Assembly (NCBI GenBank): GCA_046154585.1
Contig: JBJXDX010000162.1
Span: 6,142-70,141, forward strand
Length of the DNA stretch: 64,000 bases
Direction: 5' to 3'
Source: CADEFX01 sp046154585
GTDB lineage: Bacteria; Pseudomonadota; Alphaproteobacteria; Rhizobiales; Hyphomicrobiaceae
The position numbers and the translations under genes are program-made. Below are positions 9,032 to 17,392 of the stretch, piece by piece (within the stretch, counting starts at the first letter, position 1; every line of letters starts with the position of its first letter). The notes below the pieces were generated by a model. It was not told the DNA's origin. It ran no database searches and was given only the letters and a program-made list of their open reading frames with translations.

Positions 9032-9183
9032 GTTGAAGCTCCATTCGCTGTGAAGGCTGAATTTACGTGTCTACCACGGGACGGGGTCTTTTATAAACAA
9101 CTCGTCCGGTGTCATAGCCACGACACCTGAGAATCCGCAACTCGGGCAGCTAAGTCAAGCCGGACCTCGAACCTGTCCCGGTA

Positions 9184-10395
9184 TCACGTGACCGGCAATG
9201 CCGCCATGAACCGGGCGCGCAGGTCCGTCCCCAGCAGCTGATCGTAGGCCGCGAGGGTCTGCTCTTTCATGGCACGGAGCGTGAAGTGAGCGAGCACATG
9301 GGCCCGAGCCCGGCGGCCCATGGCGGCATGGTCTGACGGCGACATGGCGAGGGCCGCTGCCAACCGCTTGGCAAGGAGGGCAGGATCTCCCGCCGGCACC
9401 AGCCAGCCTGTGATCTGATCCACCGGCACCGCCGGCTCGGTCAGGAGGGTCTCGGGAGGCGCGCCGATGTCCGTGGCAATGACCGGGACGCACATGGCCT
9501 GCGTCTCGATCGCGACGCGGCCGAAGGCTTCGGGCTCAATGGAGGCGATGACCGTTAGGTTCGCCGCCCGGTAAGCGGTCGCCATATCCGCGACATGGCC
9601 GGCGAAAAAGACGCGATCCTCGACGCCAAGCTCCGCGACGCGCGCGTGCAGCGAGGCCAGATAATCGCCGCGACCCTGAGCGTCGCCGGCCAGCACGAAG
9701 CAGGCACTATCGTGACGGCCTTGCGCCTTGTGGATGCCCGCCGCCTCGATGACGACACGCTGGCCTTTCCACGCCGTCAAACGGGCAGGGACCAGAACGA
9801 TGCGGGCGGACGGCGCGATGCCCCATTGCCCGCGCAACGCCGTAACGCGGTCCTCAGATATGGCTGCGGGGTCGAAACGATCGCAATCGACGCCGCGGTG
9901 GATGACACGCAACCGGGCCTCGGGCGTGCCGTAGCGCGTGCGGACGAGGTCAGCCGTATAGCCCGAGTTGGCGATGACGATGTCGCTTCGCGCCATCACG
10001 CTGTTGTACAAATTCTTGAGACGGCCGGCTTCGTTGTAGGCACCGTGATAGGTCGTCACGAACGGCACGCGTGTGCGGCGCGCGGCACCCAGCGCGCTCC
10101 ACGCCGGCGCACGGCTGCGTGCGTGCAACAGGTCGACATCGCGGTCGTGTATCAAGCCCTCCAATGCGCGGACGTTTCCCAACATGCGCAGCGGGTTTTT
10201 GGTGGCGGCGGGGAACGGAATGATCTCCGCGCCGGCATCACGAACCCTGTCCGCTAGACGCCCGCCTTGCGTCGCGACGAGAGCACGTGCGCCGGCCTGG
10301 ACAAGTGCCTCGGCGATTTCGACTGCCGACAGCTCCGCGCCACCTGTATCGAGCTCAGGAATGATCTGCAGTATGGTCGGCGGCTTGTGAGACAA
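9184..10395 (-). CDS. GT4-family glycosyltransferase
   Basis: 403 aa, GT-B fold. The N-terminal half opens with ILQIIPELDTGGAELSAVEIAEAL, typical of family 4 retaining transferases. The C-terminal nucleotide-sugar domain carries the E-x7-E motif as EPEAFGRVAIE. The start is TTG at 10395 with GGAGG upstream; no ATG fits better. It probably adds a sugar to a lipid or polysaccharide at the inner membrane, acceptor unknown. It is divergent from the hydrolase at 10418, with 22 bp between the two starts. Confidence 0.88.
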   Translation of the reverse strand: MSHKPPTILQIIPELDTGGAELSAVEIAEALVQAGARALVATQGGRLADRVRDAGAEIIPFPAATKNPLRMLGNVRALEGLIHDRDVDLLHARSRAPAWSALGAARRTRVPFVTTYHGAYNEAGRLKNLYNSVMARSDIVIANSGYTADLVRTRYGTPEARLRVIHRGVDCDRFDPAAISEDRVTALRGQWGIAPSARIVLVPARLTAWKGQRVVIEAAGIHKAQGRHDSACFVLAGDAQGRGDYLASLHARVAELGVEDRVFFAGHVADMATAYRAANLTVIASIEPEAFGRVAIETQAMCVPVIATDIGAPPETLLTEPAVPVDQITGWLVPAGDPALLAKRLAAALAMSPSDHAAMGRRARAHVLAHFTLRAMKEQTLAAYDQLLGTDLRARFMAALPVT

Positions 10396-10417
10396 AGGAG
10401 CGCCTCCCCGGCGTGCG

Positions 10418-11227
10418 ATGGTTCATAGAATGGGTGCTGCACCACTTCAATTCCTGACGGTCGGCGCCGGCGTGGCCGAGCGCCGCATCGCGTGTCTCGT
10501 TGAGTCTGGGACGGACGACGGACGGCCCGGCATGATCTGGTTTCCGGGTTTCAAGTCGGAGATGACCAGCACCAAGGCGTCGGTGCTGTCGGAGTGGGCG
10601 AAGATGCGCGGCGTATCCTGCACCCGCTTCGACTATTCGGGCCACGGCCAGTCCGGCGGTGCGTTCCAGGAGGGGACGGTGGGACGTTGGCTGGAAGAAG
10701 CCGTCGCAGTATTCGCCAGGCTTACCGTCGGTCCGCAGATTCTGGTTGGTTCAAGCATGGGCGGCTACATAGCCCTTCTGCTGCTCCGGCAGCTGATGCA
10801 GGAGCAGCAGGCGGAAGCTGCTCGCGTCCGGGCTCTCGTGCTGATCGCACCGGCCTGGGACATGACCGAGCAACTGATGTGGACTCGCTTCCCGGAGTCA
10901 GTTCGCAGAACTATTCAATCTGAAGGTGTCTATCTGCGACCATCGCAATACGGCGACGAGCCGTATGCCATTACGCGATCGCTGATCGAGGAGGGGCGGC
11001 ACCACCTCATCGGTACATCACAGTTCAATCCGGGCCGTCCCGTGCATATCCTGCACGGACTACAGGATCCGGATGTGCCGTGGGAGCACACGCTCGATCT
11101 CGTCGCTCACTTCTCAGGCGACTGGACGACAGTCTCGGCAGTGCCCGATGGCGACCACCGACTTTCGCGCCCGGAAGACCTCGAACGCCTGACCGGCACT
11201 CTCGACGCCCTGATCGGCTGGCAGTGA
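10418..11227 (+). CDS. Alpha/beta hydrolase (ABHD10-like serine esterase/thioesterase)
   Basis: 269 aa. The oxyanion region is GMIWFPGFKSEM, the strand after it ends FDYSGHGQSGG, and the nucleophile elbow is VGSSMGGY with Ser113. The acid is in HGLQDPDVP and the His in DGDHRLSR, so the triad looks complete. Overall this resembles the bacterial relatives of ABHD10, which cleave acyl esters or thioesters; the real substrate is not known. An in-frame ATG at 10430 is an alternative start; neither has a strong ribosome-binding site. It ends 7 bp from the convergent coiled-coil gene. Confidence 0.85.
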   Translation: MVHRMGAAPLQFLTVGAGVAERRIACLVESGTDDGRPGMIWFPGFKSEMTSTKASVLSEWAKMRGVSCTRFDYSGHGQSGGAFQEGTVGRWLEEAVAVFARLTVGPQILVGSSMGGYIALLLLRQLMQEQQAEAARVRALVLIAPAWDMTEQLMWTRFPESVRRTIQSEGVYLRPSQYGDEPYAITRSLIEEGRHHLIGTSQFNPGRPVHILHGLQDPDVPWEHTLDLVAHFSGDWTTVSAVPDGDHRLSRPEDLERLTGTLDALIGWQ

Positions 11228-11234
11228 AGGTCCG

Positions 11235-12686
11235 TCAAAACGTGCGCGACGGCGCCAACGCCGTGCGACCCGTCGGCAGACCATCCGCAAGAGCTCGCTG
11301 CAGCGCCTCCGGACCGGCTTTCGCCGCGAGCTCCTCGGGCACGATCCACATGATGTAGTCGTCAGACTGCATCGTCTCGCTGCAGGCGAGCCTGCCGCGC
11401 TCCAGGAAGCACCTGGATGTCTTGGCGACCTCCTGCATCTCCCGGCGGTCATGCCGGACAACGCGCATGTCCACGGGCATCAGCAGCCGGTCGAGACGGG
11501 TCAGATCGACGCCTCGGAACACACAGACGAGCGAATTATTGCAAGCGCCGGCGCGTTGGCCCCAGGTTCGCAAGAACCCCAGCGCCTTTCGCGCTGGCAA
11601 CAGGTTGGCTCCAGCCGCAGGGCCGTTGCTGACGTAGCATTCGCCATCCCCACAGAGGACGGGATCGGCCGATTTGTTGTGCCGGCGGATACCGCGATCG
11701 CCGGGCAGCATCAGCAGCAACACCGTAACGCGGGTGGTCCGCGGGTCGAGTGCGAGGCCCGCCGCCTCGGCGCCAATGGTCGGCCCTTGCTCGGCAGTCT
11801 CCTGAGGCGGCACAGCCGTCGTCGCGTTCGTCGTCACGCGCGCTTCTCGCTGCTCGCGCGCCTGACGCAGGCGATCCGCCAACCGCTCGCCCTCCAACTC
11901 GCGTTCGGCCTCCAGCCTCGAGCGAAGTGCCTGCTCGCTGGCGCGAGCACTCTGCTCTTGCTCACGGGCGCGCTCGGCAACGCGCCGCTCTTCCTCGACG
12001 CGACGCAAGGCTTCTTCCGCTGCTCGCCGTGCCTCGGCCAGCCGATGCTCTTCCTCGGCCTTGCGGACGGCTTCGGCCTGCCGTGCAGCCTGAGCGCGCG
12101 CTTCCTCCTCACGGCGCAGGGCCGCCAACTTGGCTTCTTCTTCGGCCTTGCTGATCTCGGCCAGCCGCCGCTGCTCCTCGGCTCGGCGTTGCACTTCAGC
12201 CTGGCGCTGCGCTTCCGCCCGGCGTTTTGCTTCCGCCGCTCTCTGCACCGCAAGACGCTGATCTTCCTGAGCTTTGCGCGATGCTTCAGCCTGGCGCAGC
12301 TCTTCTGCTGCCTTTGCAGCCTGCGCCGCCTGGCGTGTGGCAAGCTCGGCTTTCTCTTCTTCCTCCCGGCGCTGTGCATCGGCCAGCTCAGCGGCCTCGC
12401 GCGCCTTCAGCATCTCCGCGCGCCGCGCCTCGGCTTCGGCGCGGGCCCGCGCCAGCATGTCGGCTTCTTCGGATTTGCGGTGCGCGTCCTGAGCCTTGCG
12501 CTTGTCGGCCTCGGCACGCTTGCGCGCCTGAGCGTCGGGCTTGTTCGCCTCTTGGGCAAATTTCTCAGCGATGTCGTGCGCGGTGGTATCGCCTTGCGCT
12601 CCAACCAGATAGCCGGCCGTCAGAATGACACCGGCAACGCCGGCGGCCGTGCTGCACCACCGCCTCAACCGAGCCGCTTCCAGCAT
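11235..12686 (-). CDS. Membrane-anchored Ala/Glu/Arg coiled-coil protein with Cys-containing C-terminal domain
   Basis: 483 aa from the ATG at 12686, which has GGGAG six bases upstream; a longer reading to 12929 would overlap the next gene and lacks a ribosome site. Residues about 12-30 form one hydrophobic anchor. About 45-310 is a very long charged coiled coil of EEERRVAERA-type units, like TolA-type spacer proteins. About 320-483 is a compact domain with several cysteines (DPVLCGDGECY, ACNNSLVCVF, SRCFLERGRLACSE) that may form disulfides in the periplasm. I do not recognise that domain. No function is assigned; an envelope-spanning scaffold is a guess from architecture. Confidence 0.75.
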   Translation of the reverse strand: MLEAARLRRWCSTAAGVAGVILTAGYLVGAQGDTTAHDIAEKFAQEANKPDAQARKRAEADKRKAQDAHRKSEEADMLARARAEAEARRAEMLKAREAAELADAQRREEEEKAELATRQAAQAAKAAEELRQAEASRKAQEDQRLAVQRAAEAKRRAEAQRQAEVQRRAEEQRRLAEISKAEEEAKLAALRREEEARAQAARQAEAVRKAEEEHRLAEARRAAEEALRRVEEERRVAERAREQEQSARASEQALRSRLEAERELEGERLADRLRQAREQREARVTTNATTAVPPQETAEQGPTIGAEAAGLALDPRTTRVTVLLLMLPGDRGIRRHNKSADPVLCGDGECYVSNGPAAGANLLPARKALGFLRTWGQRAGACNNSLVCVFRGVDLTRLDRLLMPVDMRVVRHDRREMQEVAKTSRCFLERGRLACSETMQSDDYIMWIVPEELAAKAGPEALQRALADGLPTGRTALAPSRTF

Positions 12687-12823
12687 GCAACACTCCCGAC
12701 ACTGCCCCGCCAACACAAACAACATGGGCCGGACCAGCCCTCGTTGGCGCACACTGGAGCAAAAGGTGCGACAACATTTCGTCAGGAAAGCGGACGTCGG
12801 ATGAATGGCGGCTGAAAATCTTT

Positions 12824-13687
12824 TTAGGACGCCGCGGCAGCGATGGCCCGCAGCCCGTCGCGGAAGGTCGGGTGCGCAAGCTTCACGCCGAGGTCTTTTT
12901 TGATGCGCTGGTTCGAAACACGCCGGCACTCGGAATAGAAGCTCCGGGCCATCGGCGACAGATCGAGTGACGTGAGGGGTATGGCTGGTGGCGGTGTCAT
13001 CTGCAAAAGCCGGGCGGCAAAAAGCAGAACCTCTTCAGAGCTTGCGGGCTCGTCGTCCGTGACGTTGTAGATGTCATGGCGAACCGTCGTCGCGATCGCG
13101 GCGGCGAGCGTATTGGCGATATCGGCGACGTGGATGCGGTTGAAGACATGACCCGGCTTGACGATGCGCCTGGCCGTGCCGGCGCGCAGGGTGTCGATGG
13201 CACTGCGCCCCGGCCCGTAGATGCCCGGCAACCTGAAGATTTCGACGCGGGCGCGGTGCGATCGGCCAAGTGCGAGCCAGGCTTTTTCAGCCTCGAGGCG
13301 CCACCGGCTGCGATCGGACCCCGGAGCCGGAGCCGACGTTTCGTCCACCCAAGCACCATTCCGGTCGCCGTAGACGCCGATGGTCGAGAGATAACCGATC
13401 CAGGCTAAAGCGGGAGCGGCAGCAATATCCGCCGCGTGTCCAAGGAGGAGCGGATCGCCTTGGCGATCTGGCGGCGCGGAGACGAGCAGGTGGGTGACCG
13501 TCGAAAGCACGGCCTGCAAGCCTTCGGGCGAATTGGCAATGTCTATGGGCGCATAACCCAAGGCGCGAGCGCGATCAGCGGAGTCTGATGTCCGCGTCGT
13601 ACAACTGACCGTCCATCCCTCGGTAAACACCCGCTCAGCCAGATACCCGGCGCTGTAGCCCAGCCCAAAGCAAAGCAGGTGAGCCAT
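12824..13687 (-). CDS. SDR-type NAD(P)-dependent epimerase/reductase (YeeZ-like)
   Basis: 287 aa. The start is the ATG at 13687 because it opens directly with the Rossmann motif MAHLLCFGLGYSAGYLAE, and its A is shared with the queG stop (TAATG), implying translational coupling. The extended SDR features include YLSTIGVYGDRNG and FRLPGIYGPGRS. The catalytic Tyr-x3-Lys is not in the usual place (RWRLEAEKAW), so it belongs to the atypical YeeZ-like group rather than classical sugar epimerases. The substrate is unknown. Confidence 0.82.
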   Translation of the reverse strand: MAHLLCFGLGYSAGYLAERVFTEGWTVSCTTRTSDSADRARALGYAPIDIANSPEGLQAVLSTVTHLLVSAPPDRQGDPLLLGHAADIAAAPALAWIGYLSTIGVYGDRNGAWVDETSAPAPGSDRSRWRLEAEKAWLALGRSHRARVEIFRLPGIYGPGRSAIDTLRAGTARRIVKPGHVFNRIHVADIANTLAAAIATTVRHDIYNVTDDEPASSEEVLLFAARLLQMTPPPAIPLTSLDLSPMARSFYSECRRVSNQRIKKDLGVKLAHPTFRDGLRAIAAAAS

Positions 13688-14844
13688 TAGGAAAGCTCCG
13701 CATCCCATTCGGTGAGAACCGTCGGGTCGGATTCCTGGGGCCGATGCCATAGCTCGAGCGCCGCAAACTTTTCGCCGCCGGCCAGACGCGCCATCGACCA
13801 AACGGCAGCTCCGCGCACCAGCGCCGAGTCGTCGCGCAATAACAGTTCAACCGATTTCGCCAGATTCCGGTTTCCGGAATTTCCGGCCGCGATCAGGACA
13901 TTGCGCACGAAGCGCGCGCGACCCGTGCGCTTGACCGGCGTCTTTGCAAAGCGTTTGCGGAAAGCACTGTCATCGAGCTGCAGGAGATCGCTGAGGGGCG
14001 GATTGTCGGTCTCGGCCCGAGCGTGAAACAGCATTTCCCGCCCCTCCGCGGCAAACTTGTTCCACGGACATACGGCCAGGCAATCGTCACACCCGTAGAT
14101 TCTATTGCCGATGAGAGGACGCAAGGCGCGGTCGATCGGCCCTTTGTGCTCGATCGTCAGATACGAGATGCAGCGCCGCGCATCCAGCCGGTAGGGCGCC
14201 GGGAACGCCGCCGTCGGGCAAATGTCCAGACAGCGGCGGCAGCTGCCGCAGTGATCGATCTCGGGCGCATCGGCGAGCAGATCCGCGGAGGTCAGGATCG
14301 CACCGAGAAACAGCCAAGACCCATGATCGCGGGATACGAGGTTCGTGTGCTTGCCCTGCCATCCGAGGCCCGACAGCACCGCCAGCGGCTTTTCCATCAG
14401 CGGCGCCGTGTCGACAAACACCTTCACGTCTGCGCCGCTGGCTCTTTGCAGGGCACCGGCGATACGTTTGAGCCTGGGCTTCAGCACGTCGTGATAGTCG
14501 CTGCCCTGCGCGTAAACAGAAATGACGCCACGATCCTTTGCCGCCAAAGCCTCGAGCGGATCTCGGCTCGGCGCGTACGAAAGCCCCAGCAGGATCGCTG
14601 AACACGCTTCGGGCCAGAGCACATGCGGATGCTGCCGCCGATCCGCTGTGCGCTCCAGCCAGTCCATGTCGCCGTGCAACCGCTCCGACAGAAAGGACTG
14701 CAGGCGGCGACCCGCCTCGTCGCCGAGGTCGGCAATGCGGGCCACCCGGGCCACCTCGAAGCCGGCGGCTAGGCTTTCGCGCTCAACGAACTGCTTCAGG
14801 GCCGCCGGTGCCATGGGCTCAGCAGGCAACGCAACATCCGGCAA
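13687..14844 (-). CDS. queG: Epoxyqueuosine reductase
   Basis: 385 aa. QueG reduces epoxyqueuosine to queuosine in tRNA using cobalamin and two [4Fe-4S] clusters. Visible features: VDTAPLMEK with the catalytic-type Asp145; ferredoxin motif 1 C199-x2-C-x2-C-x3-C; motif 2 C252-x2-C-x3-C with C225 as additional ligand; and a C-terminal HEAT-like segment (DDSALVRGAAVWSMARLAG). It follows the GST gene by 12 bp and shares one base with the SDR gene downstream. Confidence 0.96.
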   Translation of the reverse strand: MPDVALPAEPMAPAALKQFVERESLAAGFEVARVARIADLGDEAGRRLQSFLSERLHGDMDWLERTADRRQHPHVLWPEACSAILLGLSYAPSRDPLEALAAKDRGVISVYAQGSDYHDVLKPRLKRIAGALQRASGADVKVFVDTAPLMEKPLAVLSGLGWQGKHTNLVSRDHGSWLFLGAILTSADLLADAPEIDHCGSCRRCLDICPTAAFPAPYRLDARRCISYLTIEHKGPIDRALRPLIGNRIYGCDDCLAVCPWNKFAAEGREMLFHARAETDNPPLSDLLQLDDSAFRKRFAKTPVKRTGRARFVRNVLIAAGNSGNRNLAKSVELLLRDDSALVRGAAVWSMARLAGGEKFAALELWHRPQESDPTVLTEWDAELS

Positions 14845-14856
14845 CGGTCAACTCCT

Positions 14857-15546
14857 TCAGAAATCGAGATCGCCGTAGTGCATGGGCGGCGGCAATCCTG
14901 GGACGCGGTCAGCCAACAGCGCCCGGAACGAGGGGCGAGACTTGATTTTGGCGTACCAAGTCTTGGCAGCCGGATGCGCATCCCACGGCATCTCATCAAG
15001 GTAGTCGATACAGGACAGATGGGCGGCAGCGGCCAGATCAGCAAAGCTCAGCTCGTCACCCGCCAGCCAGGAATGCTGATCGGACAGATGGTCGACGTAG
15101 GCCAAGTGGTGGCGCAGATTGGACTTGATGGCGCGAACGAGCGCGAGGTCGGGAGTATGCGCTGCAAGCTTTGCCTGCAGCCGCGGATAAAGCTTCTCCC
15201 TGAGAAGCTCGCCGGTGACCTCGACGTCCATCTTCACATGAAACCAATCGACGAGCCGGCGCACCTCGGCCCGGGCCCGCGCGTCGCCGGGAAACAACGC
15301 CGCGGTGCGTCCGCCAGTATCGACGGTCTCGGCGAGATATTCCGAGATAGCGTAGGCGCCCGCGATCACTGCACCCTCATCTGTCTCAAGCGTCGGGAGG
15401 CTGCCGGCCGGATTGAGCTCGAGAAAGGCGGGCCGCCATTCCCAGGGACGCTCTTCCGCCATCTCACAGTCAATGCCGAGTTCGCCGAGCGCGAGTCGGA
15501 TCGAGCGCGAGTGCGGGCAAATGCGGAACTGTGTGAGCCTTGGCAT
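14857..15546 (-). CDS. Glutathione S-transferase family protein
   Basis: 229 aa. The N-terminal thioredoxin-like domain has FRICPHSRSIRLAL (Cys10 and a Ser at the active-site turn) and the GSH-binding NPAGSLPTLETDEG with the conserved cis-Pro. The C-terminal half is all-alpha, with the N-capping-type SFADLAAAAHLSCIDYL. This places it in the GST superfamily, near the beta/omega-like classes with an active-site Cys. It is probably cotranscribed with queG; the substrate is unknown. Confidence 0.9.
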   Translation of the reverse strand: MPRLTQFRICPHSRSIRLALGELGIDCEMAEERPWEWRPAFLELNPAGSLPTLETDEGAVIAGAYAISEYLAETVDTGGRTAALFPGDARARAEVRRLVDWFHVKMDVEVTGELLREKLYPRLQAKLAAHTPDLALVRAIKSNLRHHLAYVDHLSDQHSWLAGDELSFADLAAAAHLSCIDYLDEMPWDAHPAAKTWYAKIKSRPSFRALLADRVPGLPPPMHYGDLDF

Positions 15547-15722
15547 TCAATGGCTGCCGAATGGGATGTCACCGATCGCCGATCAACTCCGACAATGAAA
15601 ACAGGGAAGGCTGAAGTGCCGGCAGCGTCACTGCGCGCAGTTGCAATCTCGCGTTGCAGCTGGCTTGACTTGAGCCCGACCGCCCCGTTCGTCAAGCGCT
15701 TGTTAAGTTCATCCTGCAAGGA

Positions 15723-16526
15723 ATGACCATGCCGACATGGCAAGTGATCCTGCTCGGCTTGCTTGAAGGGTTGACAGAATTCATCCCGGTATCCTCCACC
15801 GGGCACATCCTGCTGGCAGGGCATTTCCTGGGCTTCGACTCGCCGCAAAAGACCTTCGAGGTTTTGATCCAGCTTGGAGCCATCCTCGCCATCGTCACAG
15901 TCTACTTCGGAAAATTGTGGCATCTCCTGGTGTCGATAGGTCGCGATCGGCAGTCGCAGAAATTCGTCGTGGGCATCCTGCTGGCCTTCCTGCCCGCAGC
16001 CGTTATCGGCGCGCTGCTGCACAAGTTCATCAAAGGCGTGCTGTTTGAATCCCCCGCTCTGATCTGCAGCACGCTTATCCTAGGCGGCATCGTTCTGCTC
16101 TACGTCGACCGCCTCAATCTGACGCCTCGCTACCATGATGCGACGGAGATTCCACCACTCAAGGCCTTTGCCATCGGTCTGTTCCAGTGCCTAGCCATGG
16201 TCCCGGGCGTTTCACGATCCGGCTCTACGATTGTGGGTGCGATGCTGCTCGGCGCCGACAAGCGGTCAGCGGCCGAGTTCTCGTTCTGGCTCGCCATGCC
16301 AACGATGGCCGGGGCATTCGCCTATGATCTCTACAAGAACATCGGCATGCTGAGCACGGACGCCATCCAATCCATCGCACTGGGCTTCGTCGCCGCGTTT
16401 GTCGCCGGACTGCTGGTCGTGCGCTTCCTGCTCGACTTCGTAAGCCGGCACGGCTTCGCGCCCTTTGCCTGGTGGCGCATTGTCATCGGCGGCGCAGGCT
16501 TGGGGGGGCTGGCCATCCTGGGCTGA
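15723..16526 (+). CDS. uppP: Undecaprenyl-diphosphate phosphatase
   Basis: 267 aa, highly hydrophobic, about eight membrane segments. It dephosphorylates undecaprenyl-PP to recycle the lipid carrier for peptidoglycan and O-antigen. Both signature motifs are present: EGLTEFIPVSSTGH (15-28) and PGVSRSGSTI (161-170). It is convergent with ptsN, with a hairpin at 16527-16546 between the genes. Confidence 0.97.
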   Translation: MTMPTWQVILLGLLEGLTEFIPVSSTGHILLAGHFLGFDSPQKTFEVLIQLGAILAIVTVYFGKLWHLLVSIGRDRQSQKFVVGILLAFLPAAVIGALLHKFIKGVLFESPALICSTLILGGIVLLYVDRLNLTPRYHDATEIPPLKAFAIGLFQCLAMVPGVSRSGSTIVGAMLLGADKRSAAEFSFWLAMPTMAGAFAYDLYKNIGMLSTDAIQSIALGFVAAFVAGLLVVRFLLDFVSRHGFAPFAWWRIVIGGAGLGGLAILG

Positions 16527-16546
16527 GCAAGGCGGCAGAGCCTTGC
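16527..16546. terminator. Hairpin between convergent uppP and ptsN
   Basis: GCAAGGC (16527-16533) and GCCTTGC (16540-16546) form a perfect 7-bp stem with a 6-base loop, lying exactly in the gap between the two stop codons. There is no T-run on either side, so intrinsic termination may be weak. Confidence 0.5.
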
Positions 16547-16547
16547 C

Positions 16548-17012
16548 TTAGGCCGCGTGCGAAGTTGCAGGCTCGGTCAGCACCGCGTAGAGCGAGGCTC
16601 GATCGCGCGACGCCCTGAGGTTCTCGATGGTCTGAGGGTCGCGCAGCAGGCGGGAAATGCGGGCCAAGGCCTTCAGGTGATCGGCACCGGCCTGCTCGGG
16701 TGCCAGCAGCAGAAACAACAGCCCCACCGGCTCGTCGTCGAGCGCATCGAAAGGAATCGGCTCCTCGAGCCGGGCAAACACGCTGACGATCTGGCTCAAA
16801 CCCTCGATCCTGCCGTGCGGAATGGCGATGCCGCGCCCGACCCCGGTCGACCCGAGGCGTTCGCGTTGCAGAAGCGTCTCGAAAACCTGGCGGGCGTCGA
16901 GCTTGGTCAGCTCGGCGGCTTTCTGCGCCAGTTCCTGCAGGGCCTGCTTCTTATTTTTCGCCTTGAGCGAGGCGATTACGCCCTCAGGCGTTATCAGATC
17001 ACCAAGATTCAT
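16548..17012 (-). CDS. ptsN: Nitrogen-PTS EIIA component
   Basis: 154 aa from the ATG at 17012, where MNLGDLITPEGVIASLKAKNK matches the EIIA-Ntr N-terminus. The phosphorylated histidine is His66 in GIAIPHGRIE. EIIA-Ntr receives phosphate from NPr and signals nitrogen and potassium status, acting on kinases and transporters. It lies downstream of rpoN, as in most proteobacteria, but here with a 380-bp gap and no hpf gene between them. Confidence 0.95.
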   Translation of the reverse strand: MNLGDLITPEGVIASLKAKNKKQALQELAQKAAELTKLDARQVFETLLQRERLGSTGVGRGIAIPHGRIEGLSQIVSVFARLEEPIPFDALDDEPVGLLFLLLAPEQAGADHLKALARISRLLRDPQTIENLRASRDRASLYAVLTEPATSHAA

Positions 17013-17392
17013 GGTCCTTAAGCTTCCCGTTGAATCAGAGGCATATCCCGTGTCGCCATGCACCCATTGTGCCGTCCGAGCGAGTTCCAATCGACTAGGG
17101 CCTAGCCAACCGTAAATCGGTGCCTGACCGCCACACTGACTGGTGCCGTCTAGCAACCCAACCGGTCTGTAACGCCGCTCGTGGCCTGAGGTCCCCACAA
17201 GAACCTAGGCACAAGAAAGCAACGCTCGTATTGCCTCGGACCAATTCCCGGCATCCTCGACGCGTTTTTGCTTTGAAATAAGGCTTCTGCGTGGTCCCGA
17301 TCGCAGGAGCTTGCCGGATCCGTCGAACTGCGCGCGGACCCTAGATCGCAGCGAATGCCCTTGTCAACGTCAGCCCGGCGGCCCGTGGCCGG
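17013..17392. other. 380-bp gap between rpoN and ptsN, without hpf
   Basis: In most proteobacteria a ribosome-hibernation factor gene (hpf/raiA) lies between rpoN and ptsN. No reading frame here exceeds a few tens of codons, apart from an open N-terminal extension of ptsN with no homologous look, and none resembles HPF. It may hold the ptsN promoter; no clear promoter or operator was recognised. Confidence 0.6.

Noticed and set aside
11451..12815. 454-codon open frame antisense to the coiled-coil gene
   Set aside because: Leu/Arg-rich artefact of the Ala/Glu/Arg repeat on the other strand.
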